The translations under genes were made by a program, and so were the position numbers. A stretch of 64,000 bases of DNA from Desulfosporosinus metallidurans (GTDB lineage Bacteria; Bacillota; Desulfitobacteriia; Desulfitobacteriales; Desulfitobacteriaceae): assembly GCF_001936615.1 (NCBI RefSeq), contig NZ_MLBF01000017.1, positions 1 to 64,000 of the forward strand. The letters run 5' to 3'. The notes beneath the pieces are model-generated. The model did not search any database and was not told where the DNA came from. It saw only the letters and a program-made list of their open reading frames with translations. How positions within the stretch are numbered: the first letter of the stretch is position 1; every line of letters starts with the position of its first letter. Of the stretch, positions 1 to 10,195 are shown in pieces.

Positions 1-1633
1 AACCCTTTTGCTTAAAAAGATGGGTGAGATCATCGTTAGGAAGGTACGTAATTTTATACCCATCGAGAATTTGATCCGTTTTACTAACTAACCGATCACT
101 CACATAAACTTGAGGTGAGAATTCCTCACGTTCGCCGTTCCAGAACACCCATTTTGCGTTTTGAGAAGGCAATACCTCAGCAAAGCACGCCTGTGCATCC
201 CTACCCGCTTCGCCTGGGATAAACGTAATTTCATCCCCCGCTTTTAAGGCTTGATCCAATTTACTAGGTGTACCGTTAACCGTTAAAAGGGCTGGGGTTC
301 CCATAGTACCCTTAATCACCCGCATTTCGTTATTCCACTCAAAGGTCAAAGCCGCTCCCGGCCGGCCAAAAAATGAACGTGGCTGTATTCCCGCAGCAAG
401 TAAAGCCTCAGCAACCGTTGTTAATTGTAATTCGAAAATCGGAACAGAGGTATTGTTAACCGATACGGTATAATACTGAAGTCCATTTCCTTCAAGCGCG
501 GCAATCCCAATCCCGATCGGAGTAACACTCTCTGGCCCCTTTAAGCTTTTCTCCCCATAAATCTCTCCGAGCCGTTCTCTGACTTGAATGCCGACTCGGT
601 TCTGAGGAATTCCTAGGGTCTCTGCCAACATTTCGGAAAGCATGGGGGTTAAACTTCCGCCGCCGATGAGAATAATAGCTTGCGGAACCTCCTGATTGAG
701 ATTTAAAATCTCCTTGGCAATGCTCTCAGTCAACGTTTCCACGACTGACCGAATTAGGTTGAGAACGTCTTCCTTATTGACCACGACCTTAGCTCCGAGA
801 AAATCCGTAAAACTCAGGCGTGCTTTCTTATTAATTTCTCGTTTCACTTTTTCGCCCACTTGGAAATCTAATAAATAATGAGCACAAATTGCTTCGGTAA
901 CCTCATCTCCAGCCATAGGAACCATCCCATAGGCAAAGAAGGTTCCCTTCCGCGTCAAGGCAATATCTGCAGTACCTGCCCCAACATCGACCAAAGCCAA
1001 ATTAAGACGCCTCATAGTCGCCGGAATGGCGGCCATACCTGCCGCAATCGGTTCCAAGGTCAAACTTGTCATTTCCAAGCCCACTCGAGCCAATACAGCC
1101 ACCAAACCATCAACGACCGTCCGAGGTAAAAAAGTTGCAATCACAGATACCTTGCCTATATTCCCACGCTGCCCGATCAGATTGGAAATCTCCTCTCCCT
1201 CATTCCACTGGGCAATAGGGTTATATCCAACACAATGGTAACTTTGGGAATCATCGTCAGTTGACGATTTCAGCTGACGAAGGGCTTGATGAACTGCTTC
1301 CATTTCTAGCGCTAAGACATCTTCCCGCTCCCAGCGCACCGGAAGTAATTCCTTATGTTCAGCAAACGCAACTTCCGTTCTCAACGCCCGACCAGCTGCC
1401 GCCACGGCAACACGGGTTAACGTAATCTCTAGCTTCTTTTCCAGGATCTCTTTAACCTTTATAACAGCCCGAGCAACTTCATCCACATCATGAACTTGTC
1501 CGTCATACATGGCCCGTTGCCGATGTTCGGTACGAGCGCTCGCTAAGATTTCATACCCTTGGTCTTGACTCTTCGTCATCACTAGGCCCATAACCATACG
1601 GGTTCCAATATCTAACGCAAAGATAGGTTCCAC
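1..1633 (-). CDS. FtsA-like actin-fold ATPase, 3' end outside window
   Basis: The frame opens at GTG 1633, a few bases after an AGAGGTGAG ribosome binding site, and stays open to base 1, so about 544 residues are visible and the C-terminus is missing. The actin-fold nucleotide site is readable: phosphate-1 motif FALDIGTR (residues 5-12), phosphate-2 motif DVGAGTAD (about 216-223) and adenosine motif ILIGGGS (about 321-327). This is the FtsA/PilM/MreB-type arrangement. A region after about residue 400 (from YTVSVNNTSVP on) is not part of canonical FtsA, so this is a longer FtsA-like protein rather than the divisome FtsA, and no ftsZ is adjacent. A role in cell shape, division or cell-surface assembly is inference. 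A PLP aminotransferase lies upstream in the same direction. Confidence 0.8.
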   Translation of the reverse strand, partial: MEPIFALDIGTRMVMGLVMTKSQDQGYEILASARTEHRQRAMYDGQVHDVDEVARAVIKVKEILEKKLEITLTRVAVAAAGRALRTEVAFAEHKELLPVRWEREDVLALEMEAVHQALRQLKSSTDDDSQSYHCVGYNPIAQWNEGEEISNLIGQRGNIGKVSVIATFLPRTVVDGLVAVLARVGLEMTSLTLEPIAAGMAAIPATMRRLNLALVDVGAGTADIALTRKGTFFAYGMVPMAGDEVTEAICAHYLLDFQVGEKVKREINKKARLSFTDFLGAKVVVNKEDVLNLIRSVVETLTESIAKEILNLNQEVPQAIILIGGGSLTPMLSEMLAETLGIPQNRVGIQVRERLGEIYGEKSLKGPESVTPIGIGIAALEGNGLQYYTVSVNNTSVPIFELQLTTVAEALLAAGIQPRSFFGRPGAALTFEWNNEMRVIKGTMGTPALLTVNGTPSKLDQALKAGDEITFIPGEAGRDAQACFAEVLPSQNAKWVFWNGEREEFSPQVYVSDRLVSKTDQILDGYKITYLPNDDLTHLFKQKG

Positions 1634-1700
1634 TAGTCTCACCTCTCTCTGAGTCAATTCGACTCCCTAATCGAAAAATCCTTCTCCTTCGTAATTAAAC

Positions 1701-1740
1701 AAACCTCCACCCATGCAATCCCTGCGCAGAGTGGAGGTTT
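1701..1740 (-). terminator. Hairpin after aminotransferase gene
   Basis: AAACCTCCAC (1701-1710) pairs with GTGGAGGTTT (1731-1740) around a 20-base loop, just past the stop of the aminotransferase gene. The following bases on the minus strand are only moderately T-rich, so termination is likely but not certain. Confidence 0.55.
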
Positions 1741-1757
1741 CAAGAATACTTTATGGT

Positions 1758-2918
1758 TTACGCTTGCATCGCCCGAGCCAAACGCTGAACACCCTCCTCA
1801 ATCATTTCTGGTGTTGAACAGGAATAATTCAAGCGCACCTCTGACGTTACGCGCCCATCCGGGTAAAACAACGCACCGGGTACATAGAGTACATTTTGCC
1901 GAATCGTCTCTTGGACATAGTCAAAACTATTATTAATCTTTTTGAAGCGGGCCCAGAGAAAAAGCCCCCCTGAGGGAACGATCATGTCCACATCATCGCC
2001 TAGATAGTTTTCGATAGCCTCAACCATTGCCCCCCTGCGTTCCTTGTAAAGTGCACGCAATTTCTGGATATGAGCCGGAAGCAACCCTTCCTTCAAAAAC
2101 TCAAACACGGCACGTTGCGTGAGATTATTGCTATGCAAGTCCACACCTTCTTTGGTTAAGCAAAGATGGTCAATGATATCGGTGTCGGCAACCACGTAAC
2201 CCACTCTCAGCCCGGGAGCAAGAACCTTAGAAAACGTACCTAAGTAAATGACGTTTTCCCCCAAATCGATTAAATCAGGGTACCCCTCTCCCTCAAAACG
2301 CAACTCGCCATAAGGGTTATCTTCAACCACCAGCAAATCGTAGGCCTGAGCGACACGTAGTAATTCTCTTCTTCGTTCCAGCCCCATGACCTTGCCTGAA
2401 GGGTTTTGATAGTTGGGAATAATGTATAAAAACTTTGGCGTCACTTCTTTGAGCAGTGTTTCCAGTTCTTCGGGGATAATCCCCTGCTCATCACACGGTA
2501 TCATGATCATCTGAGCTCGGAACCCTTGAAAAGCTTGAATCGCACCCAAATAAGTGGGAGTCTCTACGAAAACAACATCCCCAGGATCGAGAAACGTTTG
2601 CGCTAATAAGCTCAGTCCCTGTTGGCTACCCGTTGTCACCACAATTTCTTCCATGGAAACCGGTTTGCCGTTTCTCTTATGCTGCTGGGCTATCCATTCC
2701 CTGAGTTGCGGATGTCCCGCCGTTTGCGCATATTGTAAAGCCGATTTTCCCTGCTCTTCAAAAACTCGTTGAAAACAACGTTGTAATTCCTGATCCGGGA
2801 AAAGTTCCAGGGCAGGTAATCCCCCAGCAAACGAAATCATACTAGGGTTCTGAGCAGCTTTTAATATTTCTCCGATAAATCCTTCTCCTAACGTTTCCAT
2901 CCAACTCGCGTACTGCAT
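1758..2918 (-). CDS. PLP-dependent aminotransferase (class I/II, LysN/2-aminoadipate type)
   Basis: This is a 386-residue fold-type I aminotransferase of the cytosol. It should move an amino group between an amino acid and a 2-oxoacid using pyridoxal phosphate. Visible landmarks are PNYQNPSG (about 168-175), the cofactor-binding aspartate in VVEDNPYGEL (D200) and the PLP lysine in SKVLAPGLRVGY (K231). The length and motifs match the family that contains 2-aminoadipate and aromatic/branched-chain aminotransferases and the catalytic half of MocR regulators. There is no N-terminal helix-turn-helix, so it is the stand-alone enzyme. The ATG follows AGGAGGAG at good distance. The exact substrate cannot be read from the sequence. 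It appears monocistronic, with a hairpin downstream. Confidence 0.88.
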   Translation of the reverse strand: MQYASWMETLGEGFIGEILKAAQNPSMISFAGGLPALELFPDQELQRCFQRVFEEQGKSALQYAQTAGHPQLREWIAQQHKRNGKPVSMEEIVVTTGSQQGLSLLAQTFLDPGDVVFVETPTYLGAIQAFQGFRAQMIMIPCDEQGIIPEELETLLKEVTPKFLYIIPNYQNPSGKVMGLERRRELLRVAQAYDLLVVEDNPYGELRFEGEGYPDLIDLGENVIYLGTFSKVLAPGLRVGYVVADTDIIDHLCLTKEGVDLHSNNLTQRAVFEFLKEGLLPAHIQKLRALYKERRGAMVEAIENYLGDDVDMIVPSGGLFLWARFKKINNSFDYVQETIRQNVLYVPGALFYPDGRVTSEVRLNYSCSTPEMIEEGVQRLARAMQA

Positions 2919-3103
2919 TAGATCTCCTCCTCTAGTTTGTCCTTATGTTGCGAATAACTTCTATCCACTAATACTAGTTACGCAGATAAGATGTTAACCG
3001 TAATCGTTTAGTTATTTCCGACAATATAGTTGGCTACTTTATATTTCTGCTTTCCTAAATAAATTCCTGCTTCTAAAACCCATAGCCAATGAATTTCTTA
3101 AAT

Positions 3104-6100
3104 TTACCCTTGTGGGTGTAAGAAGCGTTTTTCCAGGTCCTCGGCCGGAAGTGGTTTACTAAAGAAATATCCTTGCATTTCGTCACAGCGCTTATCCTTT
3201 AGGAAGGACCATTGAGTTTCAGTTTCTACTCCTTCGGCAATCACTTTCAGTCGTAGGTTTTGAGCCAACAGAATGATCGCCGTGATGACTGCTTCCCCAT
3301 TTGCGTCCGGACATATATCCCGAACAAACGACTGATCGATTTTTAAGGTATCAACAGGCAACTGCCTCAAATAATTAAGTGAGGAGAACCCTGTTCCGAA
3401 GTCATCGATGGAAATTCGCACACCCAATTCTTTAATACTACGCAGCATTTCAACAGAAGACTCACCTTTTTCCATAGCAATGCTTTCCGTGATCTCGATT
3501 TCCAGCCATTGAGGATCCATTTCAGTTTCCTGCAAAATCCGCGCGACTAACTCGATAAAATGGGGTTCTTGGAGTTGCCGCGCTGAGATGTTTACCGCGA
3601 TACGCCAAGGCGGATACCCTTGTTCTTGCCAGGCTAGGTTCTGAGTGCACGCCCTTCGCAATACCCATTCCCCGATGGGGACAATCAAGCCTGTTTCCTC
3701 CGCAATAGAAATAAACGCGTCCGGCGAAACGATTCCCCGCTCTACTGAGTTCCAACGAATCAGGGCCTCCACTCCTACGATGCACCCGCTTTCGAAATCC
3801 ACTTGTGGTTGATAATAGAGGACAAATTCTTCCCTCTCTAAGGCTCTGCGCAGGCTGTTTTCAAGAGAGAGACGTTCATGTGCCCTAGAATTGAGTTCAG
3901 GCGTAAAAAATTGATAGTTGTTTCTGCCTTGTTCCTTGGCATAATACATAGCCGTATCCGCTTGCTTGACCAGCGTCTCTAAGTCACTGCCATCGTTTGG
4001 GTAAAGGCTTATTCCGACACTCGTGCTGATAAAGACTTCATTCCAATCAAGTACAAATGGTTTAAGAAATACAGCCAAAATTCTTTCCGTTATGGAGGCG
4101 GCTTCTTCTTCTTGCCCTATTTCCGGAAGGAGCACCAAAAACTCATCCCCACCCTGACGGGCAATTGTATCTCCTTCGCGCAAAGCTTGCTTAAGGCGCT
4201 CTGAGCTCTCCTTAAGGAGACGATCCCCCATATTATGCCCCATCGTATCATTGATTAGTTTAAAGCGGTCCAAATCCAAGAACAAGACCGCCAGCCTACT
4301 CCGCTTGCGCCTTGCCTGGGCCAGTGCTTGATTTAAGAGTTCATTGAATAGGAGCCGGTTCGGAAGACTGGTCAGGGCATCATGATGGGCTTGATGAGCC
4401 AGTTCTCTCATAAGGTTTCGCTTATCACTAACATCATGAAAAACCAGAACCCCTCCGATGACTGCTTCCTGGCGATCGCGAATAGGAGCAGCCGAGTCTT
4501 CGATTGCAATCCTCTGTCCTTCTCGATGAATCAAGACGGTATGGTTGGCTAACCCAACGATACGGCCCTCTCTTAGACACCGGACTATCGGACTTTCTAC
4601 CGATTTGCCAGTTTTTTCATTGACTATACGAAAAACTTGTTCCAATGGGTGTCCAACCGCTTCTGAAGTTGTCCAACCGGTTAGGGCCTCTGCTATCGGG
4701 TTTAGGTACTCTACGATCCCCAGTACATCCGTTGTGATCACCGCGTCTCCGATGGAATCCAGAGTGACTTGAGCCCGTTCTTTCGCCAGCCAAACCATGG
4801 CTTCTGCATTTTTACGCTCTGTGGTTTCACGGATAATGCTTACAATAATCGGATTCCCATGAAAGATTGTTCCCTTGGAACTGACATCGACTGGGAATAC
4901 GCTTCCGTCTTTGCAACGATGCAGACTTTCAAACTGAATCCCTAACCGTGCCTTTTGGAGTTGATTAAATAGTGCACTCTTATCCTCGAGCAGGCGTAAA
5001 TCTTGTATATGCAGATGAGTCAATTCCTCGCGGGTATAACCATAACGATTCACCGCTGCCTCATTGGCATCGATGATCCGTCCGTCCGGGTGGATAAAGA
5101 GAATGATTTCCAAGGAATCCTCAGCTAAAAGTCGGTAGCGTTCCAAGTGTTCCCGATCTTGAGCAGAGTTAAAGGTTAGGGCCAATTGAAGTGAAAAACG
5201 CTCCAGAAACGCGATACGCTTTACGTCAAAAAAATCAGCCTCTCTCGAATACAACGTCAACGCACCAAACGTTTCCCCCTGATGTGTCAAGGGAAAAGCC
5301 GCCACGGAACGAAGTCCGTTTTGCTCTGCAAACTCCTTCCAAGCTTCAAAGAGAGGGTTACCCTCTAACACATCGACATGCTTTCCCCCTGTTTGAATCG
5401 TCCGCCCCACAGCTCCCTGCCCATATGGAGACTCGTCCCAACGGACAATAAGAGAGTCTACGTTCTTAATTCCTGCTTGCGCTCGAAATTCAACCATCCC
5501 ATCGTCTTTTTTCATCCCTATCCAAACCCAGGGTAAATCCATTTCTTTAACAAGTTGTTCACACAAATATTTCTCTATTTCAGCGAGGGGTTTTTCTTGC
5601 AACACCAGACGGTCAATCTCCTTTAAAAGGTGTTCGTAAGTTTCCAAGGTTTTTTCTTCTGTAATATCTACTAGGGTCGTGACAATTTCCTGATCGTGTT
5701 CAGCATTTACATTCTGGATAGGATCGGAATGAATTGAAAGCCAGGATTTCGGAATAGTTTCCCCTGAGACCTCTATTACACGATACATTGAGGATCTAGT
5801 ATTTCCAGAAAGTACATCCCCAGGCAGTTCTTCCCAACGAAACGGGGTTCCTTCTGAGAACTTGGCCTCCCAAGTCCCATCGAACAGCGTAGGACCAGAC
5901 AACTGGAGGCGGCTACGCTTTAACAAACGAGATGCTGCATCGTTGGCGTGAATCAGCTTACCAAATCGGTCCTGCACCAAAATCCCGCTTGAAATCCCTT
6001 CATAAATCCGTCGATAATAGGCCTCTTGTTCCTGAACTTCATAAAACTGCTGCTTTAATTCTTCCTCTGCCGCCACAAGTTCTTCATGCGTGGCTTCCAT

Positions 6101-6412
6101 TTCTTCATGGGCTGTCTGAAGTTCGGTATGCTTTAACTGTAATTGTATATAACTTTCTTGGAGGGCTACCTCAGATTCTTGCTGTGACTTCACTCCCCAG
6201 TAAAATAAAAAATACAGGAGTACCGACGTCACGACAACATACAGCCACCCTTTAACCGTTGATAACTGGATGTATATATCGTGATCCACTACAAAAAAAC
6301 CCAAGACACGATCCGAGAAGACAATCCACAAACCACCGATCAGCGCGTAAAGACTTGACAACCGCCAAGGGGTAACACGTTTTAAATGATCCCATTTTAG
6401 ATTTTCTAGCAT
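3104..6412 (-). CDS. Membrane PAS-GAF-PAS-PAS-GGDEF-EAL protein (c-di-GMP turnover)
   Basis: A protein of about 1,102 residues. The start is placed at ATG 6412 because AAGGAGG lies 9 bases before it; an upstream in-frame codon at 6445 lacks this. Order: two N-terminal membrane segments (about 15-70), a glutamate-rich coiled coil, PAS, GAF, two more PAS domains, GGDEF and EAL. The cyclase motif GGDEF is intact and REGD five residues before it fits the inhibitory I-site (RxxD). The EAL domain keeps GVEAL and IDDFGTGFSSL, so both synthesis and hydrolysis of cyclic di-GMP look possible. The PAS and GAF domains are presumably input modules; the ligand is unknown. A long upstream intergenic region and single-gene layout suggest its own promoter. 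Confidence 0.93.
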   Translation of the reverse strand: MLENLKWDHLKRVTPWRLSSLYALIGGLWIVFSDRVLGFFVVDHDIYIQLSTVKGWLYVVVTSVLLYFLFYWGVKSQQESEVALQESYIQLQLKHTELQTAHEEMEATHEELVAAEEELKQQFYEVQEQEAYYRRIYEGISSGILVQDRFGKLIHANDAASRLLKRSRLQLSGPTLFDGTWEAKFSEGTPFRWEELPGDVLSGNTRSSMYRVIEVSGETIPKSWLSIHSDPIQNVNAEHDQEIVTTLVDITEEKTLETYEHLLKEIDRLVLQEKPLAEIEKYLCEQLVKEMDLPWVWIGMKKDDGMVEFRAQAGIKNVDSLIVRWDESPYGQGAVGRTIQTGGKHVDVLEGNPLFEAWKEFAEQNGLRSVAAFPLTHQGETFGALTLYSREADFFDVKRIAFLERFSLQLALTFNSAQDREHLERYRLLAEDSLEIILFIHPDGRIIDANEAAVNRYGYTREELTHLHIQDLRLLEDKSALFNQLQKARLGIQFESLHRCKDGSVFPVDVSSKGTIFHGNPIIVSIIRETTERKNAEAMVWLAKERAQVTLDSIGDAVITTDVLGIVEYLNPIAEALTGWTTSEAVGHPLEQVFRIVNEKTGKSVESPIVRCLREGRIVGLANHTVLIHREGQRIAIEDSAAPIRDRQEAVIGGVLVFHDVSDKRNLMRELAHQAHHDALTSLPNRLLFNELLNQALAQARRKRSRLAVLFLDLDRFKLINDTMGHNMGDRLLKESSERLKQALREGDTIARQGGDEFLVLLPEIGQEEEAASITERILAVFLKPFVLDWNEVFISTSVGISLYPNDGSDLETLVKQADTAMYYAKEQGRNNYQFFTPELNSRAHERLSLENSLRRALEREEFVLYYQPQVDFESGCIVGVEALIRWNSVERGIVSPDAFISIAEETGLIVPIGEWVLRRACTQNLAWQEQGYPPWRIAVNISARQLQEPHFIELVARILQETEMDPQWLEIEITESIAMEKGESSVEMLRSIKELGVRISIDDFGTGFSSLNYLRQLPVDTLKIDQSFVRDICPDANGEAVITAIILLAQNLRLKVIAEGVETETQWSFLKDKRCDEMQGYFFSKPLPAEDLEKRFLHPQG

Positions 6413-6651
6413 AATGGATTCCCTCCTTAGGATTCCATTCTCCAATATTACATAAAATTCCTGCTAATTTATGTTTATACTATAAAATAAGACAAAGAAG
6501 ATTTGAGAGCTCTATAAAAAAGAAGTTACCTACCAATATGAATAACGACTGCATTTCCATATCAATGTACAACGATGAGCTTTTAGAGTACACTAGAAGA
6601 AGAGCTATGCTCGTAATTTTTTAGTTTAGTAGGGTACTGAAAGGGAAAACT

Positions 6652-7389
6652 ATGACAATCTTTATCCTCACTTTTTCTTTTTACGCTTTTGCTGGCTGGA
6701 TCATGGAAACCATATACCGTTCAATCCAACAAAGGCGTATGGTGAATCCAGGATTTTTATCCGGCCCCTTCCTTCCGATTTATGGGTTTTTTACAACGCT
6801 GGTGATTTTCTCTTCTGGGCTATTATCTCACATAGCTTGGGAAGGGCAGTTTGCTTGGTTCGTTTTTTTAAGTACCGTGCTAGAATATCTAGCTGGTTGG
6901 TTTTTTGAACGTTTCTTTCATTTGCAACTTTGGGACTATCATTCAACGCCCTTCAATCTCCATGGGCGTATCGCTCTCCCCTACTCCCTGCTCTGGGGAG
7001 TTTTGGGCCTTGTGTTTCACCTCATTATTCATCCAGCGGTTCAAATCCAAATGCTGCGTATCCCCATTTCCGTTCGTCCAACCTTAGCTATTATCTTGAC
7101 AACCTATGTTATTTGGGATATTATCCATTCCTCCCTATTGCTTCGCCGCCTAGAACACTTTGTGGTCGTGTTCCAAGAACGCTATGAACGATTGGAATTC
7201 ACGCCTTTTCTAATGGCTTTTTCCCAGTTTCGTCGCCTTCTGCATACCTATCCAAAAATGCGCCATACTTTAAGCGAGAAAATGTCTTTGCTTCATGCCA
7301 AACAAGAAGCACTGGAAAACTTCTTAAGACTTCAAAGACAAAAATTCTACAACTCTGAAGGGGGAAACGGTCCTCACTTAGATGACTAG
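6652..7389 (+). CDS. CmpB-type putative ABC transporter membrane protein (PF06541)
   Basis: A 245-residue protein with about six hydrophobic segments in the first 165 residues and a charged cytoplasmic tail. The conserved block around LWDYHSTPFNLHGRIALPYS, together with the AGWIMETIYRS N-terminus and VNPGFLSGPFLPIYG, is the signature of the family annotated as putative ABC transporter type IV (formerly DUF1113). No ATPase gene is beside it, so the transporter label is by family name only. It is followed after 14 bp by an HD-domain gene in the same direction, so the two are probably one transcript. The 205 bp upstream holds no other gene. Confidence 0.8.
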   Translation: MTIFILTFSFYAFAGWIMETIYRSIQQRRMVNPGFLSGPFLPIYGFFTTLVIFSSGLLSHIAWEGQFAWFVFLSTVLEYLAGWFFERFFHLQLWDYHSTPFNLHGRIALPYSLLWGVLGLVFHLIIHPAVQIQMLRIPISVRPTLAIILTTYVIWDIIHSSLLLRRLEHFVVVFQERYERLEFTPFLMAFSQFRRLLHTYPKMRHTLSEKMSLLHAKQEALENFLRLQRQKFYNSEGGNGPHLDD

Positions 7390-7403
7390 GAAGGTGAATT
7401 CAT

Positions 7404-7904
7404 TTGAATCTGGCAGATCACGTCAACGACATTTTAAACCACGAGGAGTATAAACAGTTGGCCTCATTTACTCATCATCGGCCCTTTACGACACTGGAAC
7501 ACTCTATCCGTGTTGCTCAGATCGCTTATAACTGGTCCATACGCCTCGAAAGAACACTCCATCTAGATACGGATGCGATCACCCGTGGCGCCCTCCTCCA
7601 TGACTTTTTCTTGTATGATTGGCATCACCTTAGACCGGACGGATCGAGATGGCATGGTTTTCGCCATCCCCGCATCGCTTGCCAGAACGCAGAACGTTGT
7701 TTCCTACTAAGTGAAAAGGAAAAAGACATTATCTTGAGCCACATGTGGCCACTCACCCCGCGCATGCCCCGAAGCCGGGAGGCTTTTCTCGTAATGGTTG
7801 CTGATAAAATGGCATCGATCCAGGAATTTCGGTTTAAATTCAAACGTGAACTTCCACCCTCTGAGCGACGCACTTCTCTCCACCTATCAAAACAAACAAA
7901 ATAG
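7404..7904 (+). CDS. HD-domain phosphohydrolase family protein
   Basis: A 166-residue protein with an HD metal-dependent phosphohydrolase fold. The HD pair is in RGALLHDFFLYDW (about 54-66), with earlier histidine in TTLEHSIRVAQIAY and a later conserved histidine in ILSHMWPL. The start is TTG 7404, eight bases after AGGAAGGTGA. The family (like YfbR/YedJ and uncharacterised clostridial proteins) acts on nucleotides or other phosphoesters; the substrate is not visible here. It is 14 bp behind the CmpB-type membrane gene and is closed by a bidirectional terminator shared with the facing GGDEF gene. Confidence 0.82.
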   Translation: MNLADHVNDILNHEEYKQLASFTHHRPFTTLEHSIRVAQIAYNWSIRLERTLHLDTDAITRGALLHDFFLYDWHHLRPDGSRWHGFRHPRIACQNAERCFLLSEKEKDIILSHMWPLTPRMPRSREAFLVMVADKMASIQEFRFKFKRELPPSERRTSLHLSKQTK

Positions 7905-7905
7905 T

Positions 7906-7939
7906 AAACGGCATGCTTTCTAAATAAAGCATGCCGTTT
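7906..7939. terminator. Bidirectional intrinsic terminator
   Basis: AAACGGCATGCTTT (7906-7919) and AAAGCATGCCGTTT (7926-7939) form a perfect 14-bp stem with a six-base loop between two convergent genes. A-rich and T-rich flanks on both sides allow it to serve both strands. Confidence 0.85.
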
Positions 7940-7954
7940 CCCTTATTAACTATG

Positions 7955-9517
7955 TTATTCTGCAGCATACGTATTTCCCATAACAATATGCCCTTTGCCA
8001 TTTTGCTTTCCTATGTAAAGCCGATGATCCGAGACCTTATAAAGTGTTTCATAATCCTTAGATTCTGTGGGGAACTCCGCTACTCCAATACTTAATCCTA
8101 AACCATACTTTTCTAAACCCAAGTTATTCTTTAACCGCTCCATGACTATTAGTGCATCCGGGCCCGATTTTAGGTCCGTTAAAATGACTGTAAACTCGTC
8201 ACCACCAGTCCGAGCAACGATATCTTCCTGTCGGACGGACTTTTGAAGGTTTTGTGCCACATGGCGCAAAGCCAAATCTCCAATCGGATGCCCTTGTGTA
8301 TCGTTTAGATTCTTAAATCCGTCCAAATCAAGAATCAGAAAAAGAAACGTCGATCCGCGCCTAAGGGTACTCGCCATTTCCCCTCGAATCCGTTGTTCAA
8401 ACCCTTGGCGATTCAAAATGCCGGTCAACCGATCCGTCATCGCCAAATCCTCAAGTTCCCGTCTTTGTCGAATTGTCTCTAAGGCCATACTTAACATGCG
8501 TACAAACGCAGAGAGAATCTCCTGGCTCTGTTCAAGGTCACTCGTTCCGGAGTCCATGAGCCAAAGTTCCCCAACGACCCCTCGATAGGTTTCGATCGGC
8601 TGAATCAGGATTTTTTTCACTGGGTAAGCACTATCCTTTTGGTCATTCTCTTCGAGAATTCTCAAGGCTGGTTTTAAGTTTGGTACATAACCCAACGGAT
8701 AGTTTACCTGTTTATCTTTTTGAATCCATTCTTGCCAAACAGCTTCAAACTGTTTAAGTCGACCAAAGGGCGCACGCAATTTCCATTCTCCATCCATTTC
8801 CATATGAAAAAAACCGGCCTCCAGGTAAAGAATTCCCATGGCCATTTCTCCAGCTTCTGCCAGCAACTGTACTTCTGACACCGCCTTTACCAAAATCTCT
8901 GTTCCCCGCAGGAGCAACGACAGAGCCTGTTCGCGCTCAAGGGCCGCCAGACGCAACTGTTGCTCATAAACATTGGAAGAAATCAAAGGCATAAGCTGTT
9001 CCAACCAATAGACACTCTCCTCGTCAAAGGAGGTGGGATCATCACTGAATAGGGTTAGCAAACCAAATAATTGGCCAAAATGGACGAGGGGCACGCATAA
9101 AATTCGGCGCACACCGAACTCCCGAAGTGCTTCGCTCCAAGCCGAGAAACAATAACAGTCACAAGAGTCGGCTAAATTGCGCTCGTTCCCAGATTCATCA
9201 ATCTCATGAAGCGTCATTTTCAGTGCGACAAAAGCGTTCCCTTCTATCCCTCCCTCTACAAAGTTCCGTAAGTCTGACGGGAGATCATTATGGGTTAGAA
9301 ACTTTTCTTGCTTTTCATTTCGGGCGCTGATGGTCAGAGAATGAAATTTCTTTTCTTGAAATAACCAAATACCGGCCATCGTAGAGTTGAAAAGATCAAG
9401 CCCGCGTTGGGTTAAAATTTTAAGTGCGTCTTCTAAATTTTCCTCATGATAAATTTCCTGAAGGAGTCCGAAAATATCTTCCGGTTTCAGGCGATTACTG
9501 TGAGGTTGAAGCTGCAT
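7955..9517 (-). CDS. GAF-GGDEF diguanylate cyclase
   Basis: A soluble 520-residue protein with two GAF-like sensor regions (about 15-180 and 205-345) and a C-terminal GGDEF domain (about 355-510). The active-site motif reads GGDEF and the I-site RQED lies five residues before it, so it should synthesise cyclic di-GMP and be product-inhibited. No EAL or HD-GYP domain and no membrane segment is seen. The ATG at 9517 is preceded by AGGGAGA. Together with the GGDEF-EAL gene at 3104-6412 it makes two cyclic di-GMP enzymes within 6.5 kb, separated by a convergent gene pair. Confidence 0.92.
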   Translation of the reverse strand: MQLQPHSNRLKPEDIFGLLQEIYHEENLEDALKILTQRGLDLFNSTMAGIWLFQEKKFHSLTISARNEKQEKFLTHNDLPSDLRNFVEGGIEGNAFVALKMTLHEIDESGNERNLADSCDCYCFSAWSEALREFGVRRILCVPLVHFGQLFGLLTLFSDDPTSFDEESVYWLEQLMPLISSNVYEQQLRLAALEREQALSLLLRGTEILVKAVSEVQLLAEAGEMAMGILYLEAGFFHMEMDGEWKLRAPFGRLKQFEAVWQEWIQKDKQVNYPLGYVPNLKPALRILEENDQKDSAYPVKKILIQPIETYRGVVGELWLMDSGTSDLEQSQEILSAFVRMLSMALETIRQRRELEDLAMTDRLTGILNRQGFEQRIRGEMASTLRRGSTFLFLILDLDGFKNLNDTQGHPIGDLALRHVAQNLQKSVRQEDIVARTGGDEFTVILTDLKSGPDALIVMERLKNNLGLEKYGLGLSIGVAEFPTESKDYETLYKVSDHRLYIGKQNGKGHIVMGNTYAAE

Positions 9518-9644
9518 GGGCTTATCTCCCTTTCATCTCGCGTCACTTATTGTTACCAATTAAGTTAAATAAAAGCACTATCAAGAACATTTTTTATTGA
9601 ATTCAGTCAGTTAATAGCTATTATAAGCCCCGTAACCTATATAA

Positions 9645-9670
9645 GGCAACCACAAAAACTGAAGGTTGTC
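9645..9670 (-). terminator. Hairpin left behind glpK remnant
   Basis: GGCAACC (9645-9651) pairs with GGTTGTC (9664-9670), allowing one G-T pair, directly after the stop of the glpK remnant. It is probably the original terminator of that gene. Confidence 0.45.
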
Positions 9671-9683
9671 TTTTGTTCTTGCC

Positions 9684-10142
<459 letters not shown>

Positions 10143-10156
10143 ATGATAAATTCTAT

Positions 10157-10188
10157 AAAAGCGATTGGGTTTTGCCCAATCGCTTTTT
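10157..10188. terminator. Bidirectional terminator beyond ilvN and MFS remnant
   Basis: AAAAGCGATTGGG (10157-10169) and CCCAATCGCTTTTT (10175-10188) form a strong stem with loop TTTTG and T/A tails on both sides. It closes the ilvB-ilvN operon on the minus strand. Confidence 0.88.
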
Positions 10189-10195
10189 GTTCAAC

